DNA from: Thalassia testudinum
Taxonomy: Eukaryota > Streptophyta > Magnoliopsida > Alismatales > Hydrocharitaceae
Reading direction: 5' to 3'
NCBI GenBank assembly: GCA_037157565.1
Contig: JAZHRO010000036.1
Location: forward strand, 15,798,501-15,862,500
Length of the DNA stretch: 64,000 bases
The position numbers were made by a program, and so were the translations under genes. Positions 32,975 to 43,565 of the stretch are shown piece after piece. The notes beneath the pieces are model-generated. The model had not been told where the DNA came from and searched no databases. It saw only the letters and a list, made by a program, of their open reading frames with translations. Within the stretch, counting starts at the first letter, position 1, and each line of letters begins with the position of its first letter.

Positions 32975-32990
32975 TGGCATCGTTGCCGAG
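32975..32990 (+). other. Primer-binding site of element Y (tRNA-Asp type)
   Basis: TGGCATCGTTGCCGAGG matches TGGCGCCGTTGCCGGGG with three differences, followed by AGGCAACG. Confidence 0.8.
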
Positions 32991-34423
32991 GAGGCAACGA
33001 AAATTTTTGAAGCTTTTCTTTCTAGAGCTTATTTGAAATTTCTAATTCAATGTGTGCAGGACGAGCAGAAATCTGAGAAGAAATGCAACAATGAAAAAAT
33101 TGCAAGTTTCAAATCTCAGGTAAGTACTCGTATCTTAGATTATATTTCCTTTTAAAAAAAAATCCAAAAAATAGGTGTTTTGCTTGAACTTTAGGTTAGC
33201 ATTTGCTTGCTTTTTGAAAAAAAAAACTCTTTTGGTGGCTATTATCTCTTCAAAATCAACAAAACCACCTATATTTTTGGGTTGAAACAAACTCACATTT
33301 TAAAAATTTAATTCCTGAAAATCCGCACGTCCAAAAATTCTATAATTTTTATTGGATGTGTGTTTTGAAGTCAGGAACAACATATCCAAATTTCGTGCAC
33401 TGAACTATTAACAAATTGGTTATTGTTCCTAAGCTTTTGGAGTACAAAATATAATAGGCATTTTTATACAACTCTGATTGACTTGAAATTTATGGCATTG
33501 AATTCCTGTGAGAATCAAGAATTGAGGAAAAAATTAAAAAAAATATTTCTTACATGTTTGATTGCACGAATTATTCAACACTAACTAGGGGTCAAAACAG
33601 ACTACAAAGCCCTCAGTACACTTTAAATCTGAAAAAATAGAAAACGTGAATTAAAATTCTTGAAAAAATATTTTCTGAGTACCTAGTTAGTGGTGCAACA
33701 AGATCAATTGATTGCATTATTTGGGTCGCACCACTTCCCTAATTTTGGACTTAAAAGGATCATCAAGAACTATTTGCTATTAGGGTTTCACATTGAGGTA
33801 GAGCATACCTGCATTTCCATACTTAAAGGAAATCTATCAAACAATTAGGACTTGTAAAATCTCTTGTGTGCCTCATCAGAACCATTGCTTGAAGGTATTT
33901 ACTTAAGTGAACCCTAAAATTCACTAATACAAGCATTTGAACCTTAAAATTCACTTTATCATAAAAAATTACTTGTGAACCCTTGCCTGTGCACTTCACA
34001 TTCCTGAAATCAATTTTAAGGGTAACACTCCCTGACACCCATCATATTCCAAAAGCACATCAAGCCTAAGCCTAAAATTGAGTAGACGTGCCCTAGGCAA
34101 GTTTAATTTTCTTGGTGACTTGAAATTAGATTGGGCTAAGGTCAATGCCTTGTCTACTTGAACCCACTGGTGACAAGTAAGGTCGATGTAGTAACCACAT
34201 TAACCATTAGTGGTGTCCACCATGCAGGGTGTCTTAGGGGGTCCCACCCTTCTAGCCAGCCAAGTAATTCAAGGGTTGATCTAACCTAGTCATGTTTTGG
34301 GGAGCCAGGATTAGGTCTATTTAGGGTTTACACTCTAAAGACTAGCTTGATTGCTTGTATTGAGAGGATGGGGTATTCTCGCATCTGTCTTCTCCCTCTC
34401 ATCTACATACATTCTTCTGGTGC
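32991..34423 (+). other. Leader of element Y
   Basis: 1.4 kb of AT-rich non-coding sequence. Parts resemble the leader of W (22100-22600). No ORF with a recognisable domain. Confidence 0.6.
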
Positions 34424-36600
34424 ATGAAAGGTAGAAGATCTATACATCTTGATTTGCTACCACCTTTAGAAAGAAATCCTAGGAGAAGACCTGATTGTCC
34501 AAGATTTGACTCTGAACCCTCTTCAATGGTTAATCACCACGAAGAAGATGAGATTGAAGAGGAGGAACAAAATCTGGATCTAATGGCTCTCTTACAGAAG
34601 TAGATTACTAAGCAGGGTCGGCATCATGACAGATAGATAGAGGTCTTAGTGTAGGCCATTGTTCGACTCCAAACTGGGAGAACTGACTGGCCTCTTAGAG
34701 ACTTTTACAATCCTCCTGATGCGCAACTTGTTAGGGTACCTCAGGATGGGAATGATTTTGAAATCAAACCACAAATTATCAATCTTATTCCCTACTTCCA
34801 TGGCCGTGATTCCGATGACCCCTTCCGCCACCTTGAAGAACTTCTACACATAGGAAGGACTTTTGGCCCTAGGAACATGAATGAAGGTACCTTAATGATA
34901 AAAATGTTCACATTTTTCTTAAAAGATAAAGCTGTTCATTGGTTGAGGACTATTAGTAGACCAATCCTAACTTGGGAAGATTTGTGAAGCACATTTCTGA
35001 GAAAATTCTTTCTTATAGGCAAAATCAATGCCCTTAGATGTGCCATTACAACCTTCAAGCAGAATCCTCGGGAGCAATTGCATGAGGCTTGGGAGAGATT
35101 TAATGACTTAGCTAGGAAATGCCCTCATCATGGGATTTCAAAGTGGCACTTGGCCCATATTTTCTATTATGGGTTAAGTGACAATTTGATGAATTTTGTT
35201 GATGTAGCATGTGGAGGCAATTTCCTAAGCAGAGATGCTGAAAGAGCCTTTCAATTACTTGAGAATATGAGTGAGAATTCCTTCAACAATGCCTCAATGT
35301 TTGCCTTCAACGGATCAAATCAACTAAAGAGCGGAGTCTATGAAGTTAAAGATAATTCAAACTCGGTTGATTTAGAACTGATTGCACAATGATTGGATAA
35401 GGTGGAACTCGTTGGGAAAAATGTAAAGAGTTTGGATAAGAAATTGGACAACCTTCTGAAAGGCGAGAATTCCTTAGGTACACATTCCAAAATAAGCCTT
35501 ATGCCTACCCAACGAACTTCTATGCTAACCTGCACCCAACTTTCTAATCCTTTAGGTCAGGAAGTAGTGCATAATATTAATGACCTAACCATGGATCCAC
35601 CCATGAGCCAACTTTACTTGGACCTATCTCTTCCTGGGTACCAAGGAGGGACCTTGATGCCCTCAAATTCTGAATTAGGCATCCCAATGCCTAATTATCT
35701 TGAGGATGCTAATGCACTCCAGGGATACACTAGAAATGACCCATATTCAAACACCTACAACCTTGGATGGTGTAAGCATCCTAACTTTGCTTGGTCAAGT
35801 CAGAAACCTACCTAGGGACCTAACTTGACTAAGCCAAGCACTTATGGGCCTCCTAGTAGGTATACACAACCGCACACATACCAGCCACAACCTACTCAGG
35901 AAACCCAACCTTTTGATATGATTTTGGTCCTCAAGGAAATGCGAGAAATGAATCGAGACATAAAGAAGAAATGGATCAATTAAAGACAGATTTGACGGGA
36001 CGACTGGACTAATTAGTTGATGCTAGACAACATGGGATGTTGCCATCCCAACCTGTCCCCAACCTAAGGAACTTTAATAGGGTTAACCAAAACAATACAT
36101 GGGAGCAACAAGCACACATAATTCAACCTACTCCCCAGCACCCAGCTGGCTTTGTTAACCCCAATTCGACTCAAGCTCAACTTATTTTGCAAAACCCACC
36201 TCACCCTTCTAACCCTAATGCCTATGCTTGTGTTGTCACCTTGAGAAGTGGGAAACAAATCCAAGATCCTTATCCTTCTACATCCAAATCTTACTAAGAT
36301 CATGAGGAGCCCGAATTTGACTTGGGAGACCAAGTTAATCTAGAAAACAAGATTCAGGATTTAAACACTCATGATTTCTCTCAAGCACCTTTTCCTGAAG
36401 CCTTGAACAAATCCAGGGAAAAGAAAACCAATCAATCTAAGGAGTGGCTTGAGATTTTAAAGCAAGTCTAGGTGAATATACCACTCCTTGAAGCCATTGA
36501 GAACATCTCAGCCTATGCGAAATTTCTTAAGGAATTGTGCACACCGAAATGCTAGGCCAAATCATAAAAAGGGGTCATAGTTTTTGAACAAGCCAGTGCC
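34424..36600 (+). pseudogene. Athila-type gag of element Y
   Basis: The ATG at 34424 opens MKGRRSIHLDLLPPLERNPR. One frame then covers DDPFRHLEELLHIGRTFGPR (about 34815-34875), MFTFFLKDKAVHWLRTI and TWEDL, and LHEAWERFNDLARKCPHHG with FYYGLSDNLMNFVDVACGG (35078-35225). These are strong hallmarks of Athila/Tat gag. Later come NLGWCKHPNFAWSSQ (35760-35810) and VTLRSGKQIQDPYP, typical of the gag C-terminus. Stops (several CAG-to-TAG or TGG-to-TGA types) interrupt the frame, for example at the TAG near 34601, at 34985 and at 35815. It would build particles, and RNA-binding zinc motifs are not visible, as is usual in this lineage. Confidence 0.88.
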
Positions 36601-37146
36601 ATCATCTTAAATAAGCTCCCTCTTAAAAAGAAAGATCCTGGGACCCCCTTAATTTCATATGAGATAGATGGTTTTATCTTGGAATGAGCCTTACTGGACC
36701 TTGGTGCCTCCATCAATCTAATCCCCACGGAATTATATGAAGAGTTGGATTTAGATCCCTTGCAACACAATGATGTTACCCTTCAGCTTGTTGGTAAGTC
36801 AACCAAGATTCCAAAGGGACTCTTACAAAATGAGATTATAAAAGTGAGGGATTTTGAGTATCCTGTGGACTTTCTAGTTTTAGATATGGAGGCATCAGAA
36901 AATTTGAACCACACCTTGATAATCTTAGGAAGACCTTTCTTGGCCACAGCCAAGGCTTTAGTCAACTATGAGATGGGGAGTATGCAAATCACTTCTGGGA
37001 GGAAAACTTGTCAACTCAATATCTTTAAAGCTTTCCAAAAGAATAAAGTGAATTGTGGTTCTATTGAGGTCGCGAGAACAATTGAAGAGGTCTTGGCAAT
37101 TCGCACTAAGGATGATCCAAATTCTATCAGATCTCAAGAGCAATAA
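36601..37146 (+). pseudogene. Athila-type aspartic protease of element Y
   Basis: It continues from gag. LLDLGASINLIP (36692-36727) is the active-site motif (D-L-G-A-S) of Athila-type retropepsins. Then come the flap region and a second hydrophobic strand, LIILGRPFLATAKALVNYEMG (21 residues in total; key ILGRPFL), at about 36920-36985, the usual C-terminal hallmark. The frame at 36745-37146 is open for 133 codons. One stop (near 36684) precedes the active site. Catalytic residues look intact. In autonomous relatives reverse transcriptase would follow, but here it does not. Confidence 0.88.
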
Positions 37147-37896
37147 GAGAGACAAGGAAGTGATATACTTGAGGATGCTTCTGATTTACCACCTCCCATA
37201 GATAATCAAATTGAAAAAGGCATTCGTGAGATCAAGGAACTATTGGGAGTATCTTATGATGAATTAGATGATGGCATAAAGAATCCTCAGTTTATCCACC
37301 CTGAAATTCGAGAATTATTCGATTTTGCGGGGGTTTGAGACATTGGACAACCAAAGGACATGAACTAGGAAAATGAAGAAACAACATCAGAAAAAGAAGT
37401 TCAAGGCATTATGGACTGGGGAAGAACTTATAATCCAACTGGTTCAAATGGATGGCTTGATTTTGAGGAAATGGTTTCTGATGAGGAAGAGGTAATTTCT
37501 GATGAGCATTTTGAGGAATTCGACTCAACTCTACCTTTATCCTCATATGACTTGGAGCTTGGAGAATTCATGATTTTTGACATCAATTACCATTATGAGG
37601 ATCCTTATGATTCTAATTCAGAACTAGATCTAAATTTCAATCATGATTTCAATCCAGACCCTCCACCACCTCTTCTTGAATTATGGAATTGGATTAATGA
37701 ACAAGCTTTGCATCATGAACCTCATCTATTTGACCCTATTCTATTTTTCAAAGCTGAAAAACTCTTTGGAGTAGGACTGCATCATCAGTTGGTCCACATT
37801 TTTGGATCACTGATTCTAGGATCACATGATCATATCTTTATACTAATCTTGAATCTCTCAGTAACAAGTATTACTCCTCTTGACCCACAATTTTGA
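37147..37896 (+). pseudogene. Acidic ORF of unknown function replacing pol in element Y
   Basis: This is a weakly broken frame after protease. It has IEKGIREIKELLGVSYDELD, two stops, then an open run at 37411-37896. The latter is Asp/Glu-rich (MVSDEEEVISDEHFEEFD; YHYEDPYDSNSELDLNF), with PPPPLLELWNWINEQALHH in the middle and LFGVGLHHQLVHIFG near the end. The last motif recurs at the end of the otherwise different ORF of Z1 (56760-56800). I do not recognise a known domain. It could be a remnant of the linker before reverse transcriptase joined to the pol C-terminus by deletion, or a separate protein of this non-autonomous family. Confidence 0.5.
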
Positions 37897-39582
37897 AAAA
37901 CATATTTCTTTTGGGTTTAGGTCCGGCTGGGAGGCAACCCAGTATTTTGTACAGGTATTTCTCTACCCAAGCTGACCTGGATTAACAAGCCCAGTCAGGT
38001 GATATCCCCTCCTCTTGCTTATTACATTTTGATTTTCCTACATACATTTCAATGAGGACATTGTAATGAATAGGCATGGGGGGTTGGATATTACATGTCT
38101 TATTATGTCAGAAAAAAAAATCTTGCATTCATGCATAAAGAATTTTTATCAAGAAGGTTTTATTAGAGATTTATTCTTAAGTAGATTCCTGAATTTAGAA
38201 TCCAATACAATTTCACACTTACACATTGAATTAGTAATGTATCCTTTGTGAAGACCAATGGACATCTTTAGTTTGTTGAGAAAAAGCGCTACTTCTCCCC
38301 CTGAGCCCTTGGATAGTAATTAGAGAGTTAGGCAAACCATCTTCTAGTAGATCCACCAAACAAGTGTGAGGTGAGAGTAGAAAGTCTACTGGTGCTCTAA
38401 GGCTAGTATAAGGAATCTTAATTTCTGGATAATTGGATAATGATACTCAGAGTTAGGCATAGTTTTCTTTCTCGATTCCTGCATACAAATTCTTTGTGTG
38501 AATTTTTGTAGAGCCACCAAATAAGGCAAATACGTAGAGAGTGGGTTCTAATAAAACTAGGACTAAGGTGAATGGTTGTGACCATCCTTTACGGAATCCT
38601 CGGCTGAAGGAGGGTATTAATATCAAGGTCAAAAATACAATGTCCCATCCATTCCTCTGTCGGTGTTGAGAATAGGCACTTCCATCAAATAAGCCACCTG
38701 ATATTCTCTTGAACACCCCAATCTCGAATAATGCCTCGTGAATAAAAATGTGCATGGTTGCTATAGTACGTTGTGTTGATAGAAATAAATATATATGAAA
38801 AAGAAAGAAAGAAAAAGTGTTAATTGTGTTATGTTTACTTGATGTCAAGCACATTGAGGCAATAACATCCATTCCCTTTATAATCCACCAAATATAGCCT
38901 TGACCTATGTTTCTATATTTTTGACTGCCCAAATACTGGTCGAGGATTGCTGACTTAGTTAGAGGGTTATCAGAACTTAATCAAAGTGTTAATGCCATGA
39001 GAGGCTACCAAATATATTGACAAATTTGGTGAGATTGTGAGCTTGAAAAGAAAAAAAAAGGAAAAGAAAAGAAAAGGACAATAGAAAGAAAGAAAAAAAA
39101 AGAAAGAGAGAGAATGGGTACAAAGGAACTAAAGATAGCACAGTCTCTCCACCTCTCTTTGAGTTGATTTATTTAATGGTTCAAAAATCTAGGTTTTGTA
39201 GTACTAGCCTATGTGTAGCACCAGAGGAGTGTGAGCTACCAAATACAAATCCACTTGACTCAAAATATGTTCTACCTAAGCCAAAAAAAATCAGGGTTGA
39301 AATAACGGATTACTTTATAACCCTCGAGAGAAGAAGTTTGTCTATCCCAATAAGATTTTACTAAGGGTTAAGTGCAAGTTTTAGATGTGGATTGGCTTTT
39401 TACTTGGATCCGTTGCATAGGCTACAACACTACACTTTCATAATTGTTTGGATTTCTAACGTTTTGGATGAAAACAAAAGAAATAAATCTCTAATCGAGC
39501 TCTTGATAGAAATTGGTCATTTAGGACTACTTTGCATTTAGTCTTGCATTTGCTAGGGACTAGTAAGATTTAGGCATGGGGG
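37897..39582 (+). other. 3' region of element Y with two polypurine-type tracts
   Basis: This holds GGGAGGCAACCCAGT (37930-37944), then CAATGAGGACATTGTAATG and AGGCATGGGGGG (38050-38082), a purine tract (39035-39115), and GGGACTAGTAAGATTTAGGC followed by ATGGGGG (39555-39582) before the LTR. This order is shared with the units ending at 50032 and 57260. The 159-codon minus-strand frame at 38453-38932 is not conserved in those units, and I reject it as a gene. Confidence 0.7.
38050..38082 (+). other. Inner polypurine-type tract of element Y
   Basis: GAGGACATTGT followed by AGGCATGGGGGG. The equivalent is found at 48766-48797 and 56978-57010, and on the minus strand near 20375-20405. Confidence 0.6.
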
Positions 39583-40233
39583 TGTGATTGCATAGCAATC
39601 ATATGACCTAATCTACCAAAATGAAGTTAGATTCTAGCATAAGTTAGGAACAATGCATGCATAAGCATCGTAAATTGCATGGTAGTCAGTTTGGTAGCTT
39701 TATAGATAACATTTCCATTTTATGCCCTAAAAGAGAGACAACATTGATTACAGATGATTTGAGGCTATAGATGACAGATTAGAGTGTACAGATCTGATTA
39801 GGATGATGACGGGAGCCTAGCGCTTTTGAAATCATCTTGATCAGATGACTAAAGTAGCACATACAACCCGTAGACGATCACAGGCCAAGGAGCCAGATAG
39901 TAGAGATCCAAACTTTAGATGTCAAATTTGACCGCACAGATGGATCCAAATCAACAATCACAGTCCAATGGCATAAAGATCAACCCGATTGGAGCACTGT
40001 AGCATCATCTACAAAGGCGGGAAGATGAATGGACAGGATGGTGCCACGTGGAACCATCCTAGCAACCCATTGCCACCCTCCAACCATTGAAAGAGAAATC
40101 ATCCAACGGCCATGAAACGATCATGTTGTCTGTCTCCATGTGCCCTTCATCAAAGAGGAACGCATCTCAGCTGTTGGATCTTCATCCAACGATTGCGAGC
40201 GGCCGCACTTGAATTCCAAACCGTGACACAAGT

Positions 40234-40305
40234 GGCGGTGTAGCGCAGCGGTCACCGCCTTCACACAAGAGCAAAGTGCGCACGTTCAAATCTCGCAGAG
40301 AGAGA
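40234..40305 (+). other. tRNA-like polymerase III promoter (possible SINE head) in LTR Y
   Basis: TAGCGCAGCGG (40241-40251) fits the A box consensus. CGTTCAAATCT (40283-40293) fits most of the B box. The 31-base gap between them is the spacing of a tRNA. The acceptor stem does not close, so it is not a functional tRNA. It could be a SINE-derived fragment or chance. Confidence 0.35.
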
Positions 40306-40740
40306 AATTGGCGAGGCGGTGGTGCGCAGGCACAACTGGACCGTTAGATGGGATCGAACGACGCAGATGTGGCTGCATGGCACAATGTGGTTCAGTCGAT
40401 GTGGCATTATGGATGCACGCCCAAACTGACGCCCGAATTGATGGCCCACTACATGCGGGTTCTTAAGGCGATACGACACCTGACGTAAGTCTTTCAATCT
40501 CATGATCGAACGGCCGAAATTGAAGCACGGATGCTTACGCGAGGAAAGGTGCGTAGATCAGATCCAGTGGCTGCAGGCGTGACATGTGGAACCATCTGGT
40601 CATTCCGCACATATAAGGTGCACTTGAGGTTATTTTGAGGAGCGATTAGAGCCGTTGATCACCCGATCGACGAATTTGATCAAAGCAAGGTTGTTGCACG
40701 ATTTTGGGGGCTTAAATACCTACTTTGCTCCTCATTAAAG

Positions 40741-40750
40741 CTATAAAAAG
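40741..40750 (+). promoter_or_regulatory. TATA box of 3' LTR Y
   Basis: CTATAAAAAG followed by AGCCCTAGGG, then a CT-rich leader. Confidence 0.55.
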
Positions 40751-41944
40751 AGCCCTAGGGCCCCCTAGTTGAGAGGCAACTCCCACCAGACAAATCTCCA
40801 GCCTCTCTCTCTCTGCAACTTCTCTCTGGTCTTCTTTCCGATGCCTTGGATCTAAAGTGCTGCTGCACTTCTCACAAGCATCCCATAAGCCTCGTCATCC
40901 TTCATCTGCGCTCTCTCTCTTTCTCTACTCCTTAGCATAGTTACATTAGATTTATGAGACATCCTCTTGATCAATAAAATATTTATCTGATCTCATGAAT
41001 GCTTGTCTATATAAAAATATATCAATATTTGCTTAGAGCGATTGTTTGAAAAGCTTTTGCATAAAAATCATGTTTTTTCCTCCTTGCGAACGATTCGATA
41101 CTCACCAAAAATCTATAAATGTTATTTGTTTCATCGTGATTCACACTACAATGATACAAAATCTTTTAACGCCTTTCTGATAGAATGCTGTTTTCGCGCA
41201 TTTGAAACTCGTCGAAAATCGTAGTATAGTCGCGCAAAAACGTTCGTCAAAGATATTATTTTGTAAAATAACGAGACTTTGAGTCCCGGTCGTTCGTCTC
41301 TGGGAGGCGTTGTTTTTTTTTTGAAATCGATCTTAAAGCCGCTCTACTTTATTTAAACGATATGCTTGTGCGTAATATATAGGCGGTTAAAGAACAGGCA
41401 CTTAAATCACGCAAATATGATAATCATTCAGCTCAAGGTGATTTCAAACACATAAGAGATATATATATTAAATGAAATTTTCATTCATCATGGGAGAGTT
41501 GTTGCACAAGGAAATCTAGAGGAAAGCTTATACATGAATGCCTAAAATTAAATCTAACTACCAGAAAACGATTGCATACAAGAATCAACGGGGGGATTTC
41601 GCATGCATCATTGGGGGAGAAGTAAGACTACTCTACTAAGCAGTAAATGAAAGCAATAAAAATTATGGAGAGCATGATCTAGAGCTAGAAGAATAGAGGG
41701 CATTCAGGGGTGGTCCCCGATGGCCTTGGAGTGGTCGAGAGGAGAATGAGGGGCGGCTAATGTAGCTTAGGCCGACCCTTGGAGAGAAGTAGGGTTGATC
41801 TAGCATCCCGGCATGGTGTCGTCCATGATGGTGGAGGTGAGCTCGTGGAGGTGGAGTGAGTGGCTAAGTGGAGGTGGCGTGAATGGCACCAATGGAGAGC
41901 AATTGCCAAGGGAGTGAATGGGTGCAAATGGCCACCCATGGGGT

Positions 41945-41954
41945 CTTTTTATAG
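41945..41954 (-). promoter_or_regulatory. TATA box of the solo LTR
   Basis: The minus strand reads CTATAAAAAGACC, the same form as in LTR Y. Confidence 0.5.
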
Positions 41955-42659
41955 ACCCAATGGAAGCTCTCTAGAGAATTATGGAATTCTCTATAGAGGC
42001 CTATGGTGGGAGCTCGTGGGAGAGTGAGAGAGAGAGGGTGGATGGTGGTTTTTAGATCCACCAAATGTGGATCTAAAAATTGAATGGCTCTTGGTTGCTA
42101 TTTTTGGCAACCAAGGCAACCACACATGGTAGAGAGTTCTAGAGAACTCTAGGCTAGATATTTTCGTGTGGATGGTGTGTGTGGGTGTGTGTGGGTCGAA
42201 ACTTAGGTGGCTAGGTTGATTAGGTTGGATTCTAGTGGGTTTAGGTCAAGGTAGGTCTCAAATTAGGGTTATAAATCCTAATTCACTAAGGTAAAGTGCA
42301 ATTAAACTTAATACAAGTTTAATTATGTGTGTGGAAACTTAATTGAGAGTAAAACAACTCAATTAAGTCAGGTCTAGGTCAATTGGACTCTCACTGAGTC
42401 CAATTGGACAGTGTGTGTTGAGATCAGGACTCAATTGGACTCAATGAGTCCAATTGAATAGGCTGATGGAATTGACTAAGATCCAAGTCAATTAGGTGTA
42501 TAGGTTTAGTGAGGACCTAATTAGGTCCTTAGGGAGGTCTAGAGGTGATGTACTAGGGTTAGGGCAGCTTAATTTAGGTTCCTATGGGGTTGGAATTGGG
42601 TTTAGGGACCTAGAGATCCAAGATCAAGGCTTAAATCTCAAAACAGGAATTGGAGAGCA

Positions 42660-42898
42660 GTATCAGACGTCTAATTATATAATCAGACGTCTTATACTCA
42701 AAAATCAGAAGTCCAGACTTGTTGTCTGGACGTCCAATCAGAGTCAAGAAGGATTTCGGGTTCTGTTTTGGGTATTCTGCAGAAATTGGACGTCTGACAA
42801 AGTGTCTGGACGTCCAATAACACTGCAGAAGTGGGTTTGAAGTGTGCGGGAGTTGGCTAAGGGTCATGGACATCTTAAAACTTATCTGGACGTCCAGA
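42660..42898. repeat. GACGTC palindromes in the solo LTR
   Basis: Cores occur near 42663, 42685, 42729, 42789, 42808 and 42890. Half are in a TGGACGTCCA context rather than CAGACGTCTG. The first two form a near-perfect inverted repeat across an AT spacer. Confidence 0.78.
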
Positions 42899-43342
42899 GA
42901 AGGGTTGGAACTAGGGTTTTAGGGCTTCCTAAGGTGTTGTGACCTAATCTAAGGGTGTCTAAGGCTTGGGGAAGTCTCTAGGCTATCCTAGGGCTAGGAT
43001 GGACCTAAGCTCTTCACATTTTACTACTTTATTCCTACTTAATAGAATAGCAAACTTTTAACCCCCTTACATTATTATTCCTACATCTAAACTAGGCATT
43101 CTGCTCCAACTTTGCTACAACTCTTGTTATTCCTGATCCAGCTTCAGATCCAGCTCCTGATCAACTTATTCCCTGCAATCAACATAATGCACTTAATCAT
43201 CACATTATAACATTATTTTATGCATAGCTAAAGGAAAGAAGTAAAGATGTAGATAATGCGTATGCATGCATGAATAACCCTAACTTATGCTAAGTCCTAG
43301 CCTAATTTAGGTCAATTAAGACCTATGATTGCTGCGCAATCA

Positions 43343-43358
43343 CTTTCGCAGTCGAACA
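43343..43358 (+). repeat. Terminal fragment of 3' LTR Y
   Basis: The CTTTC copy plus GCAGTCGAACA correspond to the 5' LTR end GTTTTGTGGTTGAACA, which completes the LTR on the far side of the solo LTR. Confidence 0.6.
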
Positions 43359-43565
43359 CCTAACAATTAATGCTGTTGATGACCATCATACTCAGCCAAC
43401 TATAGATTACCCTGACCTAGCCCAATTCCCAAAGGTTACGGAACTATTCTGAGTTGACTATAATCACCAACTTCCCCAATTAAAAATTGATATCACACAA
43501 CTCCCTCCCTTCCCTTACTCATCCAACATTGTACCACCCACACTTGAACACAAACCTTTGCCCGA
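43359..43565 (+). pseudogene. N-terminal pol linker of Athila-like element X/C
   Basis: The plus-strand frame ends PPTLEHKPLP, the segment that in Athila elements leads into reverse transcriptase. Removing the solo LTR 43566-45344 and one target copy lets the frame read on at 45345 into DNLKC. It contains one stop (TGA near 43451). Confidence 0.65.

Larger units (their letters stand above)
39583..41177 (+). repeat. 3' LTR of element Y, main part
   Basis: It starts TGTGATTGCATAGCAATCA directly after GGCATGGGGG, and a TATA box lies at 40741. The interior (39800-40060) resembles the LTR at 58995-59260, including GGTGCCACGTGGAACC. It continues at 43343 after a solo LTR. Confidence 0.8.
41178..43342 (-). 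repeat. Solo LTR, Athila-like, with perfect target duplication
   Basis: 2165 bp. On the minus strand it runs from TGATTGCGCAGCAATCATAG at 43342 to GCATTCTATCA at 41178, flanked by CTTTC on both sides (41173-41177 and 43343-43347). The U5 block GCCTCCCAGAGACG is visible on the minus strand near 41315-41330. TATA (CTATAAAAAG, minus, 41945-41954) and six GACGTC or GGACGTCC palindromes (42663-42895) lie upstream of it in U3. No internal sequence is present, so LTR-LTR recombination has removed the element body. Confidence 0.88.
32690..43358 (+). mobile_element. Non-autonomous Athila-like element Y, 5' LTR truncated, 3' LTR split by a solo LTR
   Basis: This plus-strand Gypsy element has a 5' LTR reduced to its last 280 bases (32690-32971), a tRNA-Asp-type primer site, leader, gag, protease, an acidic ORF, inner polypurine tract (38052), outer polypurine tract (39551-39582) and a 3' LTR (39583-41177 and 43343-43358). 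The LTR ends align (ACTCCTTAGCATAG; AATGTTATTTGTTTC). The solo LTR 41178-43342 lies in the 3' LTR with duplication CTTTC. Reverse transcriptase, RNase H and integrase are absent, so Y needs enzymes from elsewhere. It sits between gag and pol of X/C. Confidence 0.75.

Noticed and set aside
38453..38932. 159-codon minus-strand ORF in the 3' region of Y
   Set aside because: Not present in the matching 3' regions, no domain, and antisense to the element.
40234..40305. Functional tRNA gene
   Set aside because: A and B boxes are plausible but the acceptor stem does not pair.
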